Positions 40,090-49,734 of a stretch of 64,000 nucleotides of DNA are shown here, in pieces; position 1 is the first letter of the stretch, and the number at the start of each line of letters is the position of its first letter. Location of the stretch: NCBI GenBank assembly GCA_959022495.1, contig CAUEYX010000006.1, positions 62,001 to 126,000 of the forward strand. The letters run 5' to 3'. The notes beneath the pieces were generated by a model. The model searched no databases, was not told the origin of the DNA, and worked only from the letters and a program-made list of their open reading frames with translations. Both the position numbers and the translations under genes were made by a program. The stretch comes from an uncultured Lachnospiraceae bacterium. Lineage in GTDB: Bacteria > Bacillota > Clostridia > Lachnospirales > Lachnospiraceae.

Positions 40090-41478
40090 TTATTTGTTCT
40101 TCAGATACTCATCGATTCCTTTCGCACCGGCTTTTCCAGCTCCCATGGCAAGAATAACTGTAGCTGCGCCTGTCACGGCGTCTCCACCTGCAAACACGCC
40201 TTCTTTGGAAGTCTGCCCGTTCTCTTCATCGGCAACGATACATTTCCTGCGATTTGTCTCGAGCCCCTTTGTTGTAGAAGAAATAAGCGGGTTTGGTGAT
40301 GTGCCGAGAGACATGATCACCGTATCTACTTCAATATCATACTCCGATCCCGGAATCTCCACCGGACGTCTTCTCCCGGACGCGTCCGGCTCGCCAAGCT
40401 CCATCTTAATGACAGTCATACTTGTAATATTGCCGTTCTCGTCAACATTGATCTTTGTCGGATTTGTCAGAAGATCGAAGATCACGCCCTCTTCTTTCGC
40501 GTGATGGACCTCCTCCACTCTGGCGGGAAGCTCTGCCTCACTTCTTCTGTACACGATATGTACGTCAGCGCCGAGACGGAGTGCTGTTCTCGCGGCATCC
40601 ATGGCAACGTTTCCACCGCCTACGACAGCGACTTTCTTTCCCGCAATGATCGGGGTATCATAGTTTTCGTCAAAAGCTTTCATCAGGTTGCTTCTTGTCA
40701 GGTACTCATTCGCGGAAAATACGCCGTTCGCATTCTCTCCCGGGATACCCATGAACATCGGAAGACCTGCGCCTGATCCGATAAATACAGCCTCAAATCC
40801 TTCCTCTTCCATGAGCTGGTCGATCGTCGTGGACTTTCCGATCACCACGTTGGATTCGAACTTCACGCCCAGTTCTTTCACCTTCTCGATCTCTTTCGCT
40901 ACGACTTTCTGTTTCGGAAGACGGAACTCCGGAATACCGTATACAAGCACTCCGCCCAGCTCGTGGAGCGCCTCGAATACAGTCACTTCATATCCCATCT
41001 TTGCCAGATCTCCCGCGCATGTCAGACCTGCCGGACCAGAACCGATGACCGCAACCTTGTGTCCGTTCATGGACTCCGCTCCAACCGGCTTGATATCATT
41101 TTCAAGCGCGTAATCCGCAACAAATCTCTCCAGCTTACCGATAGATACCGGTTCCCCTTTGATTCCGCGGATACATTTGCCCTCGCACTGAGACTCCTGC
41201 GGGCAGACACGGCCGCAGATCGCCGGAAGCGCGCTGGACCTTCCGATCACTTTATAGGCTTCCTCGATATTGCCTTCTTTAATCTCTTGAATGAATGCCG
41301 GGATATCAATGGATACCGGGCAGCCCTGGATGCACTTTGCGTTCCTGCAGTTTAAGCATCTTGTGGCCTCGTCCATTGCCTCTTTCTTATTATATCCGAG
41401 ACAAACCTCTTCGAAATTTGTCGCGCGTACTTTTGCGTCCTGCTCTCTGACAGGCACCTTCTTTAACATATCTGCCAT
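40090..41478 (-). CDS. nfnB: NfnB-like large subunit (glutamate synthase small-chain fold)
   Basis: This 462-aa flavoprotein carries an N-terminal double cluster domain (CLNCRNAKCIQGCPVSIDIPAF, CPQESQCEGKCIRGIKGEPV) and two dinucleotide-binding motifs: IGSGPAGLTCAGDLAKMG (FAD) and VVGGGNVAMDAARTALRLG (NADPH). By sequence it is a GltA-like subunit, but no large glutamate synthase subunit is near. Instead it is paired with a sulfide-dehydrogenase-like subunit, the arrangement of NfnAB, which bifurcates electrons between NADPH, NADH and ferredoxin. The ATG overlaps the partner stop (TAATG). Confidence 0.88.
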   Translation of the reverse strand: MADMLKKVPVREQDAKVRATNFEEVCLGYNKKEAMDEATRCLNCRNAKCIQGCPVSIDIPAFIQEIKEGNIEEAYKVIGRSSALPAICGRVCPQESQCEGKCIRGIKGEPVSIGKLERFVADYALENDIKPVGAESMNGHKVAVIGSGPAGLTCAGDLAKMGYEVTVFEALHELGGVLVYGIPEFRLPKQKVVAKEIEKVKELGVKFESNVVIGKSTTIDQLMEEEGFEAVFIGSGAGLPMFMGIPGENANGVFSANEYLTRSNLMKAFDENYDTPIIAGKKVAVVGGGNVAMDAARTALRLGADVHIVYRRSEAELPARVEEVHHAKEEGVIFDLLTNPTKINVDENGNITSMTVIKMELGEPDASGRRRPVEIPGSEYDIEVDTVIMSLGTSPNPLISSTTKGLETNRRKCIVADEENGQTSKEGVFAGGDAVTGAATVILAMGAGKAGAKGIDEYLKNK

Positions 41479-42365
41479 TATTCGTCACCTCCGCAATGTC
41501 CGCATCCGCCATGATGTGTATCTCCCTCCTGGAGCTTGAGCATCGCACGGCCCTCTGCCGTCTTGTACGTCTGGGCTCTCTTCATCGCCTGATCAAAATC
41601 TACAAGATGTCCGTCGAACTCCGGTCCGTCCACGCACGCGAATTTGATCTCATCGCCCACCTGGAGACGGCACGCGCCGCACATTCCGGTTCCGTCTACC
41701 ATGATCGGGTTCATGCTGACGATGGTCGGGATCTCCAGCTTCTTTGTCAGCAGACAGACAAACTTCATCATGATCATCGGTCCGATGGCAACGCAGACAT
41801 CGTATTTATTTCCATTATTGACAAGCTCTTCCACCATCGTGGTGACCATTCCGGCATGTCCGTATGTACCGTCGTCTGTACACGGATAGTAATTGTCCGC
41901 AACAGCCTTCATCTCATCCTCGAGGATGAGCATGTCCTTTGTCTTCGCTCCCACGATCACGTCAGCTTCCATCCCGTGGTCGTGCAGCCATTTCACCTGC
42001 GGATATACCGGAGCCGCGCCCACACCGCCGGCAACAAAGAGCATCTTCTTATTCTTCAGTGTTTCCAGATTCTCATGGACGAACTCAGAAGCACATCCGA
42101 GCGGCCCTGTAAAGTCTCGGAAATAATCACCTTCTTTGAGGTCTCCCATCTTTGTTGTGGAAGCTCCCACTTCCTGGACTACAATCGTGATGATTCCTGC
42201 CTCTCTGTCATAGTCGCAGATCGTCAGGGGAATACGTTCACCCTTTTCATCCATCTTTACAATAACAAACTGACCGGGCTGGCAGTGCTTCGCAACACGC
42301 GGCGCATGCACATCCATCAGAAAGATCTTGTCAGCCAGTTTTTCTGCCTTCATTATCTTATACAT
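41478..42365 (-). CDS. nfnA: NfnA-like subunit (sulfide/dihydroorotate dehydrogenase FAD/NAD-binding)
   Basis: This 295-aa protein starts MYKIMKAEKLADKIF. It has an FAD-binding domain, an NAD-binding domain (FVAGGVGAAPVYPQVKWL) and a C-terminal [2Fe-2S] site (GTGMCGACRLQVGDEIKFAC, then DGPEFDGHLVDFDQAM). The ATG at 42365 has GAGGAGG upstream; the reading to 42491 crosses the promoter. It is the first gene of the nfnAB operon and probably supplies NADPH or reduced ferredoxin in the anaerobic energy metabolism. Confidence 0.9.
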   Translation of the reverse strand: MYKIMKAEKLADKIFLMDVHAPRVAKHCQPGQFVIVKMDEKGERIPLTICDYDREAGIITIVVQEVGASTTKMGDLKEGDYFRDFTGPLGCASEFVHENLETLKNKKMLFVAGGVGAAPVYPQVKWLHDHGMEADVIVGAKTKDMLILEDEMKAVADNYYPCTDDGTYGHAGMVTTMVEELVNNGNKYDVCVAIGPMIMMKFVCLLTKKLEIPTIVSMNPIMVDGTGMCGACRLQVGDEIKFACVDGPEFDGHLVDFDQAMKRAQTYKTAEGRAMLKLQEGDTHHGGCGHCGGDE

Positions 42366-42398
42366 GGTCTTCCTCCTCGTAAAAATCACTCTTTCACT

Positions 42399-42427
42399 AT
42401 AATACGCTAAATTACGCGGGATAGCAA
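42399..42427 (-). promoter_or_regulatory. Sigma-A-like promoter of nfnAB
   Basis: On the minus strand, TTGCTA (42422-42427), a 17-nt spacer and TATTAT (42399-42404), 34 nt upstream of the nfnA start codon. Confidence 0.7.
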
Positions 42428-42457
42428 GCAAAACATAGTATGAATGCGGACGGGTGA

Positions 42458-42488
42458 TAAAAATTAGGGATAAGCTCTCGCTTATCCC
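42458..42488 (-). terminator. Terminator of the GH84 glycosidase gene
   Basis: Minus-strand 9-bp perfect stem GGGATAAGC/GCTTATCCC (arms 42467-42475 and 42480-42488, 4-nt loop) followed by TAATTTTTATC, 33 bp after the stop codon. Confidence 0.8.
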
Positions 42489-42520
42489 CATTGCGTTAAT
42501 GTTGAGTTGAATCGTTCTTT

Positions 42521-45500
42521 TTATTTATGACTGTTTCGTCTGCTTCTGCCTGCTGTCATCGCCAGCACTGCGCCTGCAATAACAGTCATGTACAGCCAGC
42601 CTGCTGTTTCTGTACTATCGCCGGTAGCAACAGCCTTGTCAGCAGAATCTGCGGGTTTATCTGTACCTGCCGGTTTCTTTGTATCTGACGGTTTTTCAGG
42701 ATCTGCCGGCTTATCTGTACCCGGTTTGTCATCCGTCTTCTTCTCCAATGCCTCCAGAGCATTGTTCAACTTAATATAAGCTTCATTAACACTCTCCTGA
42801 TCTGCGTTTTCATCTGCATATACGTCTTTCGCGTCGTTAAACGCAGCTTCCAGAGCTGATACAGAAGCATCTGTATAACCGCTCAGGTCCATATTGTCTA
42901 TCTGACTGATCAATCCACCAAGCGCTGTCTTGTCAACTTCAGGTTCCTCGCCGCCCTGCTCTTTCTCCAGAGCATCAATTGCAGCCTTCAAAGCCTCGCA
43001 GGCAGCATCAACCTCTTCCTGTGCTGCATTTTCATCCTGGTATACATCAATCGCCTCCTTGAGCGCAGTATTCACTGCTTCTACGGACACGTCTGTATAA
43101 CCGCTCAGATCCATATCTTCTGCCTCGCTGATTAACTCACCAAGAGCTGTCTTGTTAACCGCAGGCTTTTCCAGAGCATCAATCGCATTCTTCAGTGCAG
43201 TGTAAGCAGCATCAACATCTTCCTGTGCTGCATTTTCATCCTGATATACATCGATCGCTTCCTTGAGCGCAGTATTCACTGTTTCTACGGACGCGTCTGT
43301 ATAACCGCTCAAATCCATATCTTCTGTCTCACTGATCAGTCCGCCGAGAGCAGTTTTATCAACCTCCGGTACTACCGGCTCATCTACACGTGAAGAAGGA
43401 ATAATCTCGTAAATTACCGGGGCCGGATTTCCTTCATGGAATGTCAGTTTCACCGCGAGTACTGTATCATTTACTTTCAGTTCCGTCAGAGTGTCATCCA
43501 AGACACCGATCTCCTTCCACTCTTCCGAATCTGCTGTCTGAACCTCTACCGTAGCATTGCTGATGGAAGCGCCATCCTGCAGAATACGAAGGATTCCTAT
43601 GTCAGTTATGCGGGAAGTCTGGTAGATGAGATAATCTCCCTCTTCCACAGATTCCGGGGCATAAGCAGTAGAAAGGTCTCCGTCTGAAACAAATACATGA
43701 TCATCGCCCTTGGATGCCTCTGTGACAATTACTGTATCGTCACCCGTAATAACTGTTGTATTAAACTCCACCTCAAACAGCTGAATCCAGTTATTTTGAG
43801 ATGCGTTGCTCGTGAAGCGGAAATATCTGGCCATTGCTCCGTCCGCATTATTTGTCGTCATATATTTTCCGCTGACTGTCTGGTACTGGATTGCTCCAAT
43901 ATCTGTCCACTGTACCCCATCAGAAGAAATCTGTACTTTTCCGTTACTGAAGCTGTCTGACCTGTCAAAATAGCCTTTAATGTCATACAGCGGCATCGTC
44001 TTACCAAGGTCTACCTGGATATAGCTTCCTGCTGTAGGAGCAGCGTTGGACCAGAATTTTGTATCCATGCTGCCATCCAGCGCATTAGTAATCGCATAAT
44101 TCTCGTATGTCCCCAGGGATGTAGATATGCTGGGGCTTGCCTTGTACACCGGTGTAACTTCCAGACTATTGATATTCAGTACTAAAACATCTTCCGTGGA
44201 ATTCACAAATCTGATAAACGCGGCTGCTGTCTGTGTGTTCATAATCATAGCGCCATCTTCAACCGTCGTCTCAGCCTTCGTCCATTCTTTCCCATTCAGG
44301 CTTGTTTCCATCACAAGTCCGCCAAGTACATCTGCCTCCAATGAAACACTGCCGATCTGCATTGCTTTCGGGAGAGCCACCTGAACCGCTTCACCTGGTT
44401 CCAAAGATACCTCTGCATCACTGACAGTATATTTCCCCTGATCCTGGCTCACTGTACACTCTACAGCACCGTCTCCATCTGACACTTCTGTCTCAAACTG
44501 CTCAAATGCGGACTCTTTGATCCTGGAATCTGCTTCATTGAGAATAGCGGTAACTGCCGGCTTCAGATACTGTGTTCCTACATCTGCCACACTTTCTTTC
44601 GTTCCCTCACCCTCCAGGCTGGTAATAATATGATTACTGGAATCGTTCAAAGCTTCCTTTGCCTTCGCATTGCAGCTCACCCAGTCAGCCAGATCTCCTT
44701 CTTCAGCCGCAAAGAGCGCTCTGACAGCATTCTCACCGGCAGCTCCGAGAGACGCATAAGCTTCCCTATGTTCATTAATTTCGGAACGGAGATTTTCATT
44801 GCTGATCCCTGCAAGCGCCTCCGCATCTTCCTGGATCTGAACAAATTTCTCCAGAAGAGCCTGCGCGGGAGCGTTAATATCTGTTCCTTCAGCAATCGCG
44901 GTAGTAAATGCGTCAATCAGCTCAACGCTGTTCCAAGACTCATTATACAAGAACGGACCGCTTGTACCACCGTCATCGCTAAGATAAGTAACATCCTCTG
45001 CAAAGTGCTTAAATGCATCACTTGCCTCAGGAACCAGTTCTTCGATAGAGCGTTCCCAGCTGCTCTCATAATCAAAACTGTCTGTATTCCATGTATAATC
45101 CGCGATACTGTACAGAGCAACTTTAGATGCGTCTGCCTGCTGCATCGGGTTAGAGAAAAATCCAGTTACATTGTCAAGATCTGTGCTCAAATTATGAAGC
45201 GGCGCCATCAGCAGCTTTCCATCACAGTAATCATTTACCGGATAGTTCCACCATACGGCAAGATCTCTGTCAACGCCTGTCCATGTCTGCGGCCATTCAT
45301 ATACGTCCCGCGAAATATTTGACATGGTAGCTGCGCCTGTCCACATAATCTGGATATCACTGTGAAGATCTGACATATATGGCCTGAAATAACTTACGCT
45401 CGGTCCCCATGCTGAGTTGTACCGTGCAGCCACAACGATCAGAGGTTCAACATCGCCTTTCTCTTTCACAAACTCATCGTCAATCCGATTGATGAACGCT

Positions 45501-46441
45501 GCCTGCGCTGATCCGTTATACCAGTCGTCCGTGTCATCAAACAGGACACCGAACTGGCGTACTCCCAGACTGTAAAGCTGTTCGAATTTTGTGATCAGAG
45601 CCTGGAAATCCGTATCGTTAAACCGCAGAGTCGCTCCCGGATGGATCGTCCAGCAGAAATTAAAGTTGTTTTCATGTCCTGCTTCTGCAAGTTCCGCCAT
45701 CTCCTGCGCTTTGTCAGCTGGATACAGTTCTTTCCAGTTTGACCTGTGGTAAGGATCGTCCTTCGGCGCATAAATATATGTATTCATCTTGTATTTCGCC
45801 GTATCCTCCATAAGGCTCATGCGCTCTTCATGGGTCCACGGATATCCGTAGAAACCTTCAATAAATCCACGGAATTCAATCTCCGGGTAATCCTCTATCG
45901 TCACTTCCGCAATTCTGCCCTCACTGGTCTTCTGCTGAATCATCTGCCCAAGGGTCATGACACCGTAATACGCGCCGTCAGCGTCTGCCCCTATGATAGT
46001 GACATCGCCGTTGGCATTCGCGCTGTCAGTGGATGTAAGCACATAGCCCTCCACCTGATCCAGAGCAGCACTTTCCACATCGCCGCAGTCCTCACAGTGA
46101 TCTTTGGACGAAGAGATAATGATATTTGATTTCCCTTCATCATACTCTCCTTCAGAGTAGGTATATCCATTCTCCGTCAGCATTTCCTGAAGCTTTGGCA
46201 GTGTCGCCTCTTCCTGTCCGCCGTGGAGTACGATATTTACCTCACTGGTCAGGCTGATGCCTTCGTCTGACAGGTATGTCTCAGCCTGGGGCCTTGGATA
46301 AATATCCGCCCTGACAGCCTCTGTTTCAGCGGCCTGCGTCTCCTCTGCATGAAGAAAAGCCATGCCCCCTCCCATACCGGTCAAAACCATGGTGAGTGCA
46401 AGCGATCCGCAGATGCTTTTTCTACATAATCTCTTTTTCAT
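42521..46441 (-). CDS. Secreted GH84 beta-N-acetylglucosaminidase (NagJ/hyaluronidase-like)
   Basis: This secreted, wall-attached glycosidase of 1306 aa is likely to trim N-acetylglucosamine from mucin or host glycoproteins. It has a signal peptide (about 1-33, ending HAEET), an alpha/beta GH20-like N-terminal domain and a GH84 catalytic domain (about 190-480) with RGFIEGFYGYPWTHEERMSL and the Asp-Asp pair in GVLFDDTDDWYNG. Helical and F5/8 type C (discoidin) binding domains follow (about 740-950), then three FIVAR repeats (about 1060-1240) with the unit DMDLSGYTDASVE and a Lys/Pro-rich spacer (DKPGTDKPADPEKP). A C-terminal membrane anchor carries a short basic tail. The promoter is near consensus. 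Confidence 0.93.
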   Translation of the reverse strand: MKKRLCRKSICGSLALTMVLTGMGGGMAFLHAEETQAAETEAVRADIYPRPQAETYLSDEGISLTSEVNIVLHGGQEEATLPKLQEMLTENGYTYSEGEYDEGKSNIIISSSKDHCEDCGDVESAALDQVEGYVLTSTDSANANGDVTIIGADADGAYYGVMTLGQMIQQKTSEGRIAEVTIEDYPEIEFRGFIEGFYGYPWTHEERMSLMEDTAKYKMNTYIYAPKDDPYHRSNWKELYPADKAQEMAELAEAGHENNFNFCWTIHPGATLRFNDTDFQALITKFEQLYSLGVRQFGVLFDDTDDWYNGSAQAAFINRIDDEFVKEKGDVEPLIVVAARYNSAWGPSVSYFRPYMSDLHSDIQIMWTGAATMSNISRDVYEWPQTWTGVDRDLAVWWNYPVNDYCDGKLLMAPLHNLSTDLDNVTGFFSNPMQQADASKVALYSIADYTWNTDSFDYESSWERSIEELVPEASDAFKHFAEDVTYLSDDGGTSGPFLYNESWNSVELIDAFTTAIAEGTDINAPAQALLEKFVQIQEDAEALAGISNENLRSEINEHREAYASLGAAGENAVRALFAAEEGDLADWVSCNAKAKEALNDSSNHIITSLEGEGTKESVADVGTQYLKPAVTAILNEADSRIKESAFEQFETEVSDGDGAVECTVSQDQGKYTVSDAEVSLEPGEAVQVALPKAMQIGSVSLEADVLGGLVMETSLNGKEWTKAETTVEDGAMIMNTQTAAAFIRFVNSTEDVLVLNINSLEVTPVYKASPSISTSLGTYENYAITNALDGSMDTKFWSNAAPTAGSYIQVDLGKTMPLYDIKGYFDRSDSFSNGKVQISSDGVQWTDIGAIQYQTVSGKYMTTNNADGAMARYFRFTSNASQNNWIQLFEVEFNTTVITGDDTVIVTEASKGDDHVFVSDGDLSTAYAPESVEEGDYLIYQTSRITDIGILRILQDGASISNATVEVQTADSEEWKEIGVLDDTLTELKVNDTVLAVKLTFHEGNPAPVIYEIIPSSRVDEPVVPEVDKTALGGLISETEDMDLSGYTDASVETVNTALKEAIDVYQDENAAQEDVDAAYTALKNAIDALEKPAVNKTALGELISEAEDMDLSGYTDVSVEAVNTALKEAIDVYQDENAAQEEVDAACEALKAAIDALEKEQGGEEPEVDKTALGGLISQIDNMDLSGYTDASVSALEAAFNDAKDVYADENADQESVNEAYIKLNNALEALEKKTDDKPGTDKPADPEKPSDTKKPAGTDKPADSADKAVATGDSTETAGWLYMTVIAGAVLAMTAGRSRRNSHK

Positions 46442-46513
46442 GATTTCCTCCTTTTCCTTTTGTCAGATCACAAGACCTAGTATATAGCAGTCAGTGATCC
46501 CACTAACAAATCT

Positions 46514-46542
46514 ATTATAAGTATTCTGATTTCTTTTGTCAA
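46514..46542 (-). promoter_or_regulatory. Consensus sigma-A promoter of the GH84 gene
   Basis: On the minus strand, a perfect TTGACA (46537-46542), a 17-nt spacer and a perfect TATAAT (46514-46519), 73 nt before the start codon. The leader contains GATCAC/GTGATC arms that could fold into a hairpin. Confidence 0.9.
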
Positions 46543-46630
46543 CAAATGGAAATTTTATTGTTCACTTTCGAATCATTTCGCCAATATGCACAACAAGAAA
46601 TGTTAATAAATACGCAGCGGACCTGCTGAA

Positions 46631-48301
46631 TCAGCTTTTAAGATACTCCTTCCATCTTTTTTCATCTTCTTCCGCCTCTTTGATCATCCCCAGTTCACGA
46701 TATACCTTTGACCGGCCATCATAAGCGAATCCCTGTTTCGGATTTAATTCTATTGCTCTATTATAATCATCCAAAGCTTTCTCATATTGCCGAAGTCCTG
46801 CATACACATCCGCTCTATGCTCGTATGCCCTGTCAGAACGGGAATTTAGCTCAATAGCTGTATTATAATCCATCAGCGCGTTATCATATAACTTTAACAC
46901 TTTATATAAAAAGCCCCTATCCATAAATGACCACTCATTTTCCGGTTCCAGCCCGCATGCTTTATTGTAGTCCTCTAGAGATTTATCATATTTTTCTAAA
47001 TAGAAGTATGCATCACCTCTGCCCCGGTATGAATCTGCACTACGTGGATTTAATTCAATCGCTCTGCTGAAACTTTCCACTGCTTCCTCATAGGCATCTT
47101 CTATAAGGAAGTCCTCTCCCTCCGACCAATAGTCAAATGATGTCATTTCATTTTTCTCTTTTCTTTCTTCTCTTTCCTCCGCCTCATTTTCATTAAACTT
47201 TGCGATCCCTTCGCCCAGCTTTTCCGCGCCTTCTTCTTTCCCTTTCTCTTCCAGTGCCCTGATCTGCTCACTGTAACGCCTTATCCTGCGGTTCATCTGG
47301 CCTTCCAGGTACTCCAGTGTCTTGCTCGTGGTAATCGCCTCAGGGCACATCTGATTTCCCAAAATCAGCATGATATGGTCAAAGCCTTCCATCTGTACAA
47401 AAAAGCCATTTTTATCTATTATCAATTCCCGGATATTTTCTCCCGGAAGACCGTACCGATCCATATAGCACCAATAGATCCCCTTCGGCAGATCCAGGTC
47501 ATTCTCTTCCAAAAGCTTCATCAGACTCTGGTCCCCGCCGCCATACCCGATCACCACCGGAGTATAAATATGGAAGATTTCCTTGAGCACTTTCTTCCAA
47601 TTTCCTTTTAAATCCGTGGTCTCTTCCGGGTCATTCAGTGGATCAAAAAACAGTCCCCTGTGCAGCTTTGCAACGATCGGTCTGCGGATACTGTGGTCAC
47701 CGATGTAATCTGCCGTGAGCTCATGGTTTATAGTCAGAGGCTTCTGGTCCGTATACAAGAACAGCGCGTCTTCCACCAGGCTGTCAAAATTCGTAGTAAT
47801 CACAAGATTATTATTGTACTTATCTGTAAGAAGCTTTGCGAGCGGATGATAACCAAAACTGGGGTCCGCATGCTCCATCAGCTGTTCCAGATAGCGGTAT
47901 CCGTTTTTGCTATTGGGATAAAACCGAAGTTTATAGATATCAAAATAATATTCACTGGGTAAAGTATATCTGTTCTCGTCCTTTGCTTTTTTCCATTCCT
48001 CTTCAATCAAAGAAAAATCATGCTGGAGCATTTCTGCCTCTTTCAGCGTCTTCGCGAATCTGCGGGTCTCTTCAACATGCATGGGCGGCGTCTCCATATC
48101 CGCGCCTTCCCCCATCAAACATTTCATCCAGTCATATTCCAGACGTCCACCTATGGGGATTCCTGATTCAACAGAAGCGCCCGATCCCAAAATGAAGCAG
48201 AACCTCTGTCCATTTCTACATCCCTCGCAGTATGTCTCCGCAAATTTTGCTGCTGTAAGGATTCTCCAGTCCGGAAATCGTTTCTCTTTTGTTTCTGTCA
48301 T
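46631..48301 (-). CDS. SIR2-like domain protein with C-terminal TPR repeats
   Basis: This 556-aa cytosolic protein has an N-terminal SIR2_2-type NAD-binding domain: FILGSGASVESGIPIGG (residues 36-52), ITTNFDSLVEDAL, the His-containing AKLHRGLFFDP and VVIGYGGGDQSLMKLLEEND. The C-terminal part (about 400-556), after a charged coiled coil of EEREERKEKNEM type, contains at least four TPR repeats (EAVESFSRAIELNPRSADSY, YDNALMDYNTAIELNS, YEKALDDYNRAIELNPKQ). SIR2 domains with TPR sensors occur in NAD-depleting phage defence proteins. This one could be a defence NADase or a deacetylase-like regulator; the lone-gene context and absence of a partner leave this open. Confidence 0.85.
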   Translation of the reverse strand: MTETKEKRFPDWRILTAAKFAETYCEGCRNGQRFCFILGSGASVESGIPIGGRLEYDWMKCLMGEGADMETPPMHVEETRRFAKTLKEAEMLQHDFSLIEEEWKKAKDENRYTLPSEYYFDIYKLRFYPNSKNGYRYLEQLMEHADPSFGYHPLAKLLTDKYNNNLVITTNFDSLVEDALFLYTDQKPLTINHELTADYIGDHSIRRPIVAKLHRGLFFDPLNDPEETTDLKGNWKKVLKEIFHIYTPVVIGYGGGDQSLMKLLEENDLDLPKGIYWCYMDRYGLPGENIRELIIDKNGFFVQMEGFDHIMLILGNQMCPEAITTSKTLEYLEGQMNRRIRRYSEQIRALEEKGKEEGAEKLGEGIAKFNENEAEEREERKEKNEMTSFDYWSEGEDFLIEDAYEEAVESFSRAIELNPRSADSYRGRGDAYFYLEKYDKSLEDYNKACGLEPENEWSFMDRGFLYKVLKLYDNALMDYNTAIELNSRSDRAYEHRADVYAGLRQYEKALDDYNRAIELNPKQGFAYDGRSKVYRELGMIKEAEEDEKRWKEYLKS

Positions 48302-48409
48302 CGTTCTCGTCCTTCTCCTGCCCGGCAGAACGCAGCCATTCAGATCTGCCCAGCCTTTCCTTTTACCAAATTCTGTAATTCATTCTATCACAGCAGGCGC
48401 TTTCTGACA

Positions 48410-48451
48410 ACAAATATGCCCGGGGCAGTCTTTCCTCACACTGTCCCGGGC
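48410..48451 (-). terminator. Terminator-like hairpin downstream of the alcohol dehydrogenase
   Basis: GC-rich 11-bp stem with one mismatch or wobble (48418-48428 and 48441-48451, 12-nt loop) between the dehydrogenase stop and the SIR2 gene. On the minus strand it is followed by ATATTTGTTG, a weak T-run. Confidence 0.55.
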
Positions 48452-48480
48452 TGATTGTCTATACGATATTTTCTATTTTT

Positions 48481-49671
48481 TTAAAAATCGACTTCTGTCC
48501 CATAATAGGTGCATGTGAACAGTTTCTCCATGGCAGCCGGGTCAATGGCACGCGGATTGGAGCCTGTGCAGGCATCGCCTACGGCCAGCTCTGAAATCTT
48601 CCCGATCTTCTCTTTGAACTCGTCTTCATTGATACCGAAGTCTTTCAGTGTCTTCGGGATGTTCAGTTTCACGTTGAACTCGTTGATCTTCTCGACAAGG
48701 CTGTTGATCAGGGCCTTCTCGGATGTTCCCGGAAGTCCCATTCTGCGAGCAATCTCTGCGTAGCGTTTTGCAGCGATCGGATCTTTCGCATTGTACTGGA
48801 TCACATACGGAAGGTAGATCGCGTTCGCGCATCCATGCGGAATATGGCCTGTAGAGAACGCGGCCCCTGTCTTATGTGCCATAGAGTGGACAATGCCCAG
48901 CAGCGCGTTGGAGAATGCCATGCCTGCAAGGCACTGCGCGTAATGCATCTGTTCTCTTGCCTCCATATTGCAGTTGTAAGATGCCGGCAGATAATCCAGC
49001 ACCATCTCGATTGCCTGAAGCGCCAGCGGATCTGTGAACGGCCCGTTCAGTGTGGAAACATAAGCCTCGATGGCGTGTGTCAGGGCGTCCATACCTGTGT
49101 ACGCAACCTGTTTTACCGGAAGTCCTGTTACAAGATCCGGATCAACGATGGCGACATCCGGTGTGATATTGAAGTCAGCCAGCGGGTATTTTACACCGGT
49201 CTGATAATTTGTGATAACGGAGAATGCGGTAACCTCTGTCGCCGTTCCTGATGTAGACGGGATCGCCGCAAATTTCGCTTTTGTCCTGAGTTCCGGGAAG
49301 TTAAACGGTGTGCACAGATCCTCAAATGTTGTATCCGGATACTCGTAGAATGCCCACATTGCCTTAGCAGCGTCGATCGGTGAACCGCCGCCCATGGATA
49401 CGATCCAGTCCGGCTCGAACGCGCGCATTGCCTCCGCGCCCTTCATAACTGTCTCAACTGACGGGTCCGGCTCAACGCCTTCAAATAACTGCACTTCCAT
49501 GCCTGCTTCTTTCAGATAGTTCACAGCGCGGTCAAGAAATCCCTGACGCTTCATGGAGCCACCGCCAACGACGAGGATTGCCTTTTTTCCTTTCAGGTTT
49601 TTCAACTCTTCAAGGCATCCTTTTCCATGGTAAATGTCTCTTGGTAAACAAAATCTGCTCATTTTTCGCAT
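48481..49671 (-). CDS. Iron-containing alcohol dehydrogenase
   Basis: This 396-aa group-III dehydrogenase interconverts aldehydes or ketones and alcohols with NAD(P)H. It has GGGSMKRQGFLDRAV for nucleotide binding, SMGGGSPIDAAKAMW (the GGGS nucleotide loop), and the metal-binding stretch HAIEAYVSTLNGPFTDP with a later HSMAHKTGAAFSTGHIPHGC. The substrate is unknown; butanol, 1,3-propanediol and lactaldehyde enzymes share this type. It is a single gene behind a strong promoter. Confidence 0.93.
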   Translation of the reverse strand: MRKMSRFCLPRDIYHGKGCLEELKNLKGKKAILVVGGGSMKRQGFLDRAVNYLKEAGMEVQLFEGVEPDPSVETVMKGAEAMRAFEPDWIVSMGGGSPIDAAKAMWAFYEYPDTTFEDLCTPFNFPELRTKAKFAAIPSTSGTATEVTAFSVITNYQTGVKYPLADFNITPDVAIVDPDLVTGLPVKQVAYTGMDALTHAIEAYVSTLNGPFTDPLALQAIEMVLDYLPASYNCNMEAREQMHYAQCLAGMAFSNALLGIVHSMAHKTGAAFSTGHIPHGCANAIYLPYVIQYNAKDPIAAKRYAEIARRMGLPGTSEKALINSLVEKINEFNVKLNIPKTLKDFGINEDEFKEKIGKISELAVGDACTGSNPRAIDPAAMEKLFTCTYYGTEVDF

Positions 49672-49705
49672 CTCCTTTATGTATTGTTATTTTTTTAACG
49701 TAGTC

Positions 49706-49734
49706 ATTATAACTCTCTTTCATCAAAAAAACAA
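49706..49734 (-). promoter_or_regulatory. Sigma-A-like promoter of the alcohol dehydrogenase
   Basis: On the minus strand, TTGTTT (49729-49734), a 17-nt spacer and TATAAT (49706-49711), 35 nt before the start codon. The -35 lies in the T-run of the upstream inverted repeat. Confidence 0.75.

Noticed and set aside
41496..42410. Plus-strand ORF of 304 codons antisense to nfnA
   Set aside because: Shadow of a well-supported flavoprotein gene; translation is rich in His/Leu/Arg without domains.
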